Shown in pieces: positions 1-4,802 of a stretch of DNA of 6,906 bases (its first letter is position 1; every line of letters starts with the position of its first letter). Position numbers and translations under genes: made by a program. The stretch is from CAWACC01 sp964390695 (GTDB lineage Bacteria; Chlamydiota; Chlamydiia; Chlamydiales; Parachlamydiaceae): assembly GCA_964390695.1 (NCBI GenBank), contig CAYMKI010000159.1, forward strand, positions 1-6,906, written 5' to 3'. The notes under the pieces were generated by a model. The model was not told where the DNA came from. It searched no databases and saw nothing but the letters and a program-made list of their open reading frames with translations.

Positions 1-465
1 TGGACGAACTTTCAACGATTTAATTCCAGCGTTGACTCCTTCGGTATAGGCCTGCAACAACTCTCTGTCCACTGCAGGTAGATTTTCCATCATCACCTGA
101 GATCGCTTGCGGAATTGGTGGAAACGGCGGCTTTTATCAAAATCCAGTGTGCGTGCTCCAAATAGCTCCGAGAGTTCTCCCGCTGAAGCGCGGCGCATTA
201 AATCCATTTGAAAAAAACGATCTTGAGCATGTAGAAAACCTAAAGCTTGGGCCACATCCAATCTGGAACCCGCGTGTATGCTCGGTATGCCTCTTCCATC
301 TCTTTCGATGCGTACTTGATGGTTTAAATTACTGACGGGATAAGTTCCGGATAGCTGTGGTAAACTCCCTTTCAATAGGGAATAACCTACTAATAGAGCT
401 GCGATTAAAATAAAAAACATAAACACAAGGGCGTATTTACAGCATTTTTTGGCTCTACAGCTCAT
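1..465 (-). CDS. Penicillin acylase family Ntn hydrolase, N-terminal part (cut by window edge)
   Basis: Reading the minus strand from the ATG at 465-463 gives 155 open codons that run off the left edge. The start (MSCRAKKCCKYALVF) is basic and followed by a strongly hydrophobic stretch at about residues 11-32, which looks like a signal peptide or membrane anchor, so the enzyme is probably exported or membrane-tethered. The following residues match the N-terminal alpha-subunit region of penicillin acylases: an RDGRGIPSIHA segment, then LGFLHAQDRFFQMDLMRR, then ASAGELSELFG. Family members are precursors that cleave themselves at an internal Ser, which becomes the N-terminal nucleophile, and they hydrolyse amide bonds of acylated compounds such as N-acyl amino acids, acyl-homoserine lactones or beta-lactams. 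The cleavage site and beta subunit lie outside the window, so substrate and integrity cannot be judged. A GAGG at 473-470 lies 4 bases upstream of the start, slightly close. The gene is divergent from sdaA. Confidence 0.88.
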   Translation of the reverse strand, partial: MSCRAKKCCKYALVFMFFILIAALLVGYSLLKGSLPQLSGTYPVSNLNHQVRIERDGRGIPSIHAGSRLDVAQALGFLHAQDRFFQMDLMRRASAGELSELFGARTLDFDKSRRFHQFRKRSQVMMENLPAVDRELLQAYTEGVNAGIKSLKVRP

Positions 466-498
466 TATTCCTCGGAAGTAATTGGTTTTGAAATAAGT

Positions 499-527
499 AT
501 GATAGAAAACGTGTTTGATAAAAACAA
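499..527 (-). promoter_or_regulatory. Possible promoter for the divergent acylase gene
   Basis: On the minus strand a TTGTTT (527-522) is followed after 17 bases by TATCAT (504-499). The -10 box matches TATAAT at 5 of 6 positions but the -35 box at only 3 of 6. Initiation near 492 would leave a leader of roughly 27 bases before the ATG at 465. The element overlaps the sdaA promoter on the other strand. The position is sensible but the match is weak in AT-rich DNA. Confidence 0.3.
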
Positions 528-543
528 GAAAAAAGAATATACT
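515..543 (+). promoter_or_regulatory. Sigma70-like promoter of the sdaA unit
   Basis: TTGATA (515-520) and TATACT (538-543) are separated by exactly 17 bases, each matching the consensus box at 5 of 6 positions. Transcription would begin around 549-551, giving a leader of about 42 bases before the sdaA ATG at 592. This also argues against the longer reading frame beginning at 499, because that start would lie upstream of the transcript. No hairpin or riboswitch-like structure was noticed in the short leader. Confidence 0.6.
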
Positions 544-578
544 TATTTAATTCTTGATTACAAGTTCAACCAGCGGCT

Positions 579-584
579 AAGGAG
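579..584 (+). promoter_or_regulatory. Ribosome binding site that fixes the sdaA start
   Basis: AAGGAG sits 7 bases before the ATG at 592, an optimal Shine-Dalgarno arrangement. The in-frame ATG at 499 has no comparable signal, and the 31 extra residues it would add are lysine-rich and unlike serine dehydratases. Confidence 0.8.
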
Positions 585-591
585 AAAGGTT

Positions 592-1974
592 ATGGCTATA
601 AGTGTATTCAATTTATTTTCCATTGGCATAGGACCCTCAAGTTCCCATACAGTAGGTCCGATGCGTGCAGCCAGACAATTCGGATTACATCTTCAAAATA
701 TACAAGCTCTTCCTGCAGTACATTCGGTCAAGATAGATCTATACGGTTCTCTGGCACTGACAGGCAAAGGGCATTCCACTGATATCGCCGTTATTTTGGG
801 GTTGCTGGGCTTTACACCTGAAGACATAGACCCTAACCAGGTTGAGCCGTTGATAGCTCAAACTCGGCGCACGCGACAAATTCATCTCATGGGCATGAAG
901 ATCTTGGATTTCAACGAAGAACAACAATTGCTGTTTCACTATGACAAGCAGCTGCCCTATCACCCTAACGGCATGCGATTTTCAGCATATGACCACGCAG
1001 GGCGCGAGTTGGCGGTACAAGTCTACTATTCAGTGGGTGGAGGCTTCATTGTCAACCATGAAGCAGCCAGCAAAGATGTACATCTCGGTGAAGAAAATAG
1101 CCAGCTGCCCTTTCCATTTAAAACCTGCGATGAGCTCTTGAAAATTTGCCGCCAAAATCAGCTATCGATTGCTGAAGTGATGATGGTCAATGAACAAACT
1201 TGGCGGTCCCCACCAGAAGTCAGACAGGGCTTGCTAAAAATCTGGCAAGTCATAAAAGATTGTGTCGAAAGAGGATGCCAGCAAGAAGGGGTATTGCCGG
1301 GAGGCTTAAATGTCAAAAGAAGGGCGGCGGGCATAAAACAATCATTGACTGGGAATCCAAATAACCGTAAAAAAAATCCAGCAGAGGTGATGGAATGGGT
1401 CAGCCTGTGGGCTTTGGCAGTGAATGAGGAAAACGCTGCCGGAGGCAGAGTGGTCACAGCTCCCACCAATGGAGCCGCCGGAGTGATACCTGCTGTTATG
1501 CACTATTATGAAAAACTAGTTCCAGATGCTAACGAAGAGGGTATTATCAACTTTATGCTCACCGCCGGCGCTATAGGCATATTATATAAGGAAGGCGCTT
1601 CCATTTCGGCTGCCGAAATGGGATGTATGGGAGAGGTTGGGGTGGCGTGCTCCATGGCTGCAGCGGGGCTCACGGCGGCACTCAACGGCACAAACGAACA
1701 GGTGGAAAATGCTGCAGAAATCGGTATGGAACATAATTTGGGATTGACCTGCGATCCTATAAAGGGCTTGGTGCAAATTCCTTGCATAGAACGCAACACC
1801 ATGGGAGCAATAAAGGCTATCAATGCCTCCATGTTGGCTCTAAAAGGTGATGGCACCCATCGCGTAAGCCTTGATCAGGTCATCGCAACCATGCGCCAAA
1901 CAGGTATGGACATGAAGTCCATATATAAAGAGACTTCCCAAGGAGGACTTGCTGTCAACGTTCCCGAATGTTAA
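592..1974 (+). CDS. sdaA: L-serine dehydratase (L-serine ammonia-lyase), single-chain iron-sulfur type
   Basis: This 460-residue cytoplasmic enzyme converts L-serine to pyruvate and ammonia with a [4Fe-4S] cluster rather than pyridoxal phosphate. The length is close to the roughly 455 residues of E. coli SdaA. The N-terminal beta domain shows SIGIGPSSSHTVGPM at residues 10-24 and YGSLALTGKGHSTD at 51-64. The catalytic alpha domain shows NEENAAGGRVVTAPTNGAAG at about 278-297, then EMGCMGEVGVACSMAAAG and GMEHNLGLTCDP. Cluster ligands are seen at C345, C387 and C398, and the final residue is C460, matching the C-terminal cysteine that enters the active site as the fourth ligand in the type 2 enzyme of Legionella. 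The start at 592 rests on AAGGAG 7 bases upstream, on the promoter position and on alignment with known N-termini; the frame could open at 499 but that extension looks spurious. It is the first gene of a three-gene unit, with the next gene 12 bases downstream. No key residue is missing. Confidence 0.95.
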   Translation: MAISVFNLFSIGIGPSSSHTVGPMRAARQFGLHLQNIQALPAVHSVKIDLYGSLALTGKGHSTDIAVILGLLGFTPEDIDPNQVEPLIAQTRRTRQIHLMGMKILDFNEEQQLLFHYDKQLPYHPNGMRFSAYDHAGRELAVQVYYSVGGGFIVNHEAASKDVHLGEENSQLPFPFKTCDELLKICRQNQLSIAEVMMVNEQTWRSPPEVRQGLLKIWQVIKDCVERGCQQEGVLPGGLNVKRRAAGIKQSLTGNPNNRKKNPAEVMEWVSLWALAVNEENAAGGRVVTAPTNGAAGVIPAVMHYYEKLVPDANEEGIINFMLTAGAIGILYKEGASISAAEMGCMGEVGVACSMAAAGLTAALNGTNEQVENAAEIGMEHNLGLTCDPIKGLVQIPCIERNTMGAIKAINASMLALKGDGTHRVSLDQVIATMRQTGMDMKSIYKETSQGGLAVNVPEC

Positions 1975-1986
1975 GGATGTAAAACT

Positions 1987-2777
1987 ATGGAAGAAAGAGA
2001 AAGCGTAATCTTGCATAATGAAGGCCAAAAAATATTTTGCGTCTTTCATAAACCCAAACATAAAAAGAAATTTCCTGTAGTCCTCATGTGCCATGGACTA
2101 GCGGGCAACAAGATAGGCCGCTATAGAGCCTATGTGGAGCTTTCTGAAGCTTTNNNNNNNNNNCCATAGGTATCGGTTCGTTTAGGCTCGACTTTCGCGG
2201 CTGCGGCGATAGTGAAGGTAGATTTGATGCCGTAACTTTGACTAGCGAAGTCAGCGATGCAAAATTAGCCCTGGATTACTTGCTCAACCAACCCGATGTG
2301 GACACTTCCCGCATAGCAATTTATGGTAGATCTATGGGAAGCCTTATAGCTATATTGACAGCCTATGAGTTTCAACAAGCTAAAAGCCTTTGTTTATGGG
2401 CTCCAGTATTCCATAGCCGCGATTGGGTGGAACAGTGGAAAAAAGCTCAGCAGCATCATCATGAATCCAAGGAATTCAAAGAACTTTTAACAATAGAAGG
2501 ACAAATTCCCGGCAAGGAGTTTTTTAAAGAATTTTTCGGGATATCGCTGGATAAAAAGATGCCCTCTCTGAACAGTGTCCCTCTGTTTTTGATTCATGGG
2601 ACCCAAGATACCATGGTGCCCCTGGAACATTCTCGACAGTATCTAAAATTTAGGGAAGGAGCGAAGGCCGAAACGAAATTTATCGAATTGCCAAACTGTG
2701 ATCACCATTTTACAGACATCCATGAAAGAGATATTGCCATGAAGGAAACTTGCCGCTGGTTTCAAGATACACTATAA
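1987..2777 (+). CDS. Alpha/beta hydrolase (serine aminopeptidase S33 / acyl-esterase-like), split by an assembly gap
   Basis: This is a soluble alpha/beta-hydrolase-fold serine hydrolase, most likely an esterase, thioesterase or peptidase; the substrate cannot be read from sequence. The first part (1987-2153) begins MEERESVILHNEGQ and carries the oxyanion-loop motif CHGLAG at residues 35-40. After the N run the frame resumes at 2166 with IGIGSFRLDFRGCGDSEG. Next come the nucleophile elbow YGRSMGS (Ser codon 2331-2333), the acid loop LIHGTQDTMVP (Asp codon 2607-2609) and NCDHHF with the probable catalytic His at 2703-2705. All three triad residues are therefore present. The reading frame differs on the two sides of the Ns, but this is expected from an arbitrary gap length rather than a true frameshift; a real insert of 5 bases would give about 261 residues, typical for the family. 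AAGGA at 1973-1977, overlapping the sdaA stop, lies 9 bases before the ATG. A hydrolase also neighbours phosphofructokinase genes in Chlamydia as I recall it (CT206). Confidence 0.85.
2154..2163. other. Assembly gap (10 N)
   Basis: Ten unresolved bases interrupt the hydrolase gene. For the frames on both sides to join, the true insert must be 2 more than a multiple of 3, so 10 cannot be correct if the gene is intact. Five bases would restore A-L/F-x-[S/T/A/P]-I-G-I-G, which fits the strand spacing of related hydrolases; 8 is the next option. Confidence 0.95.
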
Positions 2778-2791
2778 TTTAGAGGAAGGGT

Positions 2792-4408
2792 ATGAAAGAT
2801 AAGACTTCGCTTCAGAATCTGCGTACCGATTATCAGCCTGGATTGCCTGAACTTCTGCGACATTTGCCCGGTCTCGTCATCCAAGAAGTTAAAAGCCCTA
2901 AGGCGTCTTTTCCACAATCTCCTGAGCTGTCAGATCGGTTCGCTCGAACATACCAGAAGCCCAAGGTTTCCTTTTCTCCAGGACCCGACAAGGTCCATAA
3001 GCCTCTAAAAGTAGGAGTGGTCCTGTCTGGCGGTCCCGCTGCAGGCGGACATAACGTCATTGCGGGACTTTTCGATGCCCTTAAAATTTTAAATTCTCAA
3101 AGCAGACTTTTTGGTTTTTATGATGGACCTAAAGGCATCATAGAAAATAAATCTGTCGAGATTACAGCAGAATCCTTGACTCCTTACCGAAACACCGGGG
3201 GATTTAACTTTATAGGTTCCGGTAGGACTAAGATTGAAACACCAGAACAATTCGCCGCTGCCGAACAGACGATGCAAGCAATGGAGCTGGATGGTTTGGT
3301 CATCATAGGTGGAGATGATTCCAATACCAATGCTGCTCTGCTCACCGAGTCCTTCTTAAACAAGAATATCAAAACCAAAGTGATCGGGATTCCCAAAACG
3401 ATCGATGGCGACTTAAAGAATGAGGATATAGAAATTTCCTTTGGGTTCGATTCTGCCTGCAAGACTTATTCTGAAATGATCGGAAATATTCAAAGGGATG
3501 CCCTTTCACAAAAAAAATACTATTTCTTTATCAAACTCATGGGACGCTCAGCCTCGCATATAGCTTTGGAATGTGCCCTGCAGACGCAGCCGAATATGAC
3601 TTTGATCGGAGAAGAAATTGAAAAGAAAAATTTAAGCTTAGCGCAATTGACCCAACAAATCGCCGATATGATAGTGCTGCGCGCTAAGCAAAAGAAGGAC
3701 TATGGAGTTATTTTGATTCCTGAGGGAATCATAGAATTCATCCCGGAATGCAGGCTCTTGATCCAAGAGCTCAATCAGTCAAAAGCACTTTCAGAAGCAT
3801 CTCAGACATGCTTCAATCTCATGCCGCAAACCATTCGCAACCAACTTACTTTAGATAGAGATCCTCATGGCAATGTCCAGGTTTCCAAGATAGAATCCGA
3901 ACGCCTTTTTATCGAACTGGTGCAAAAAGAACTCGATGCCAGAGCTCAAAGAGGGGAATACCAGGGTAAATTCAGTCCGCAGCCTTTATTTTTCGGCTAC
4001 GAGGGTAGATCCTGCCTTCCCTCGAATTTCGATGCCACATATTGCTATGCCTTAGGTCATGTGGCCGCGCTTTTGATAGACCAAGGTCTTACTGGCTATA
4101 TGGCTGTCCTAAAAAATCTGGCGGAAGATGTTAGTCGTTGGTGTGCGTTTGGCATCCCCCTGGCCAGCATGATTCACATGGAAAATAGAAGCGGCAAGCT
4201 CAAGCCCGTGATCAAAAAAGCTATGGTGGAACTGGAAGGTGCGCCATTTAAACGCTTTGCATCGCTTAGGAACACTTGGATGTCAGAGGATCAATACCTG
4301 TTCCCAGGTCCCATTCAGTTCTTTGGACCTGAGGTTCTTTCTAGTTGTATTACACATACGCTAGCAGAGGAATCTCTTGCTAAGCTTAAAAGTCCCAACA
4401 CACATTGA
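2792..4408 (+). CDS. pfp: Pyrophosphate-dependent 6-phosphofructokinase, long form
   Basis: This 538-residue cytoplasmic enzyme interconverts fructose 6-phosphate and fructose 1,6-bisphosphate using PPi/Pi, which makes the step reversible and saves ATP. It belongs to the long (about 550-residue) group found in chlamydiae, spirochaetes and as the plant PFP subunits. Motifs in order: GVVLSGGPAAGGHN (residues 75-88, phosphate-binding loop), GGDDSNT (173-179), PKTIDGDLKN (201-210), MGRSASHIALE (250-260), GEE (273-275), and FGYEGRSCLPSNFD in the C-terminal half, which fits the sugar-phosphate pocket. The second Asp of GGDD and Lys202 of PKTIDGD are the residues that mark PPi rather than ATP use; D205 and D207 match the catalytic aspartates. 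The first 70 residues form a variable N-terminal extension normal for this group. GAGG at 2782-2785 lies 6 bases before the ATG, and the gene starts 14 bases after the hydrolase stop, so co-transcription from the sdaA promoter is likely. It ends in TGA. Nothing appears broken. Some databases name the chlamydial genes pfkA. Confidence 0.95.
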   Translation: MKDKTSLQNLRTDYQPGLPELLRHLPGLVIQEVKSPKASFPQSPELSDRFARTYQKPKVSFSPGPDKVHKPLKVGVVLSGGPAAGGHNVIAGLFDALKILNSQSRLFGFYDGPKGIIENKSVEITAESLTPYRNTGGFNFIGSGRTKIETPEQFAAAEQTMQAMELDGLVIIGGDDSNTNAALLTESFLNKNIKTKVIGIPKTIDGDLKNEDIEISFGFDSACKTYSEMIGNIQRDALSQKKYYFFIKLMGRSASHIALECALQTQPNMTLIGEEIEKKNLSLAQLTQQIADMIVLRAKQKKDYGVILIPEGIIEFIPECRLLIQELNQSKALSEASQTCFNLMPQTIRNQLTLDRDPHGNVQVSKIESERLFIELVQKELDARAQRGEYQGKFSPQPLFFGYEGRSCLPSNFDATYCYALGHVAALLIDQGLTGYMAVLKNLAEDVSRWCAFGIPLASMIHMENRSGKLKPVIKKAMVELEGAPFKRFASLRNTWMSEDQYLFPGPIQFFGPEVLSSCITHTLAEESLAKLKSPNTH

Positions 4409-4451
4409 CTCTTCAGTACCTTGGATAGTGCGTAGTATAGTTGAATCAAAT

Positions 4452-4587
4452 GGTAAACCACCACCACAGAGCACAGTGAGAGCACAGAGGGACACAAATT
4501 GGATCTTTAAGGGATGGTGGGTAGACACTGCTGATCTATCTTATTTTATACCCTGCCTATCTTGCTCATTCTGTTATATTTATTTCT
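4452..4587. repeat. Intergenic tandem element, copy 1 (about 136 bp)
   Basis: Begins GGTAAACCACC and contains spaced CACAG words (ACCACAGAGCACAGTGAG, then AGCACAGAGGGACACAAAT). The last 62 bases (4526-4587) are identical to 4658-4719 in copy 2. The first half is only similar to copy 2 and carries a 6-base ACCACC-like expansion. CACAGAG-rich dispersed repeats occur between genes in various environmental bacteria; membership of that class is an inference. Confidence 0.85.
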
Positions 4588-4589
4588 AT

Positions 4590-4719
4590 GGTGAACCACA
4601 GAGCCCAGTGAGGGCACAGAGGAATACAAATAGGTTCTTTGAGGGGTGGTGAATAGTCACTGCTGATCTATCTTATTTTATACCCTGCCTATCTTGCTCA
4701 TTCTGTTATATTTATTTCT
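4590..4719. repeat. Intergenic tandem element, copy 2 (about 130 bp)
   Basis: Begins GGTGAACCACAGAG and repeats copy 1 with a constant offset of 132 bases. Its 3' half (4658-4719) is identical to copy 1, while its 5' half differs at many positions. It also holds a small potential hairpin, GCCC-AGTGA-GGGC (about 4603-4615), which copy 1 lacks, so the hairpin is not a conserved feature. Confidence 0.85.
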
Positions 4720-4745
4720 TTTGAATAATGCTAGAATTAGTTGTT

Positions 4746-4773
4746 TTAACAAACCAATTGCATATGCTATAGT
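4746..4773 (+). promoter_or_regulatory. Sigma70-like promoter of the repeat-protein gene
   Basis: TTAACA (4746-4751) and TATAGT (4768-4773) are separated by 16 bases; each matches its consensus box at 5 of 6 positions. Initiation near 4780 would give a leader of roughly 22 bases before the ATG at 4803. It lies just beyond the tandem intergenic element and suggests that this gene is transcribed separately from the sdaA-pfp unit. Confidence 0.5.
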
Positions 4774-4802
4774 GTTTAAGAATATAAAATTGGTGTTATT
4801 TT

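Larger units (their letters stand above)
4409..4802. other. Non-coding interval with tandem element and promoter
   Basis: These 394 bases separate the pfp stop from the repeat-protein start. I see no convincing gene and no strong stem-loop plus T-run terminator directly after pfp. The middle is filled by two tandem copies of an intergenic element (4452-4587 and 4590-4719), and the last 60 bases hold a promoter. Short open frames here have no ribosome site or recognisable product. Confidence 0.7.

Noticed and set aside
147..335. Plus-strand 62-codon open frame
   Set aside because: It lies antisense to the clearly recognisable penicillin-acylase reading frame and has no ribosome site or family resemblance.
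499..591. N-terminal extension of sdaA from an upstream in-frame ATG
   Set aside because: It lacks a Shine-Dalgarno, overlaps the predicted promoter and adds residues unlike serine dehydratases; AAGGAG at 579-584 supports the start at 592.
4603..4615. Small hairpin GCCC-AGTGA-GGGC as a terminator for pfp
   Set aside because: Four base pairs, no following T-run, about 195 bases after the stop, and not conserved in the first copy of the element.
4377..4652. 91-codon plus-strand frame overlapping the pfp end and the intergenic element
   Set aside because: It starts inside pfp in another frame and runs through both copies of a non-coding repeat; no ribosome site and no recognisable protein.
4452..4719. 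Possible CRISPR-like or insertion-sequence structure in the intergenic repeat
   Set aside because: There are only two long copies in direct tandem, with no spacers, no terminal inverted repeats and no transposase frame.
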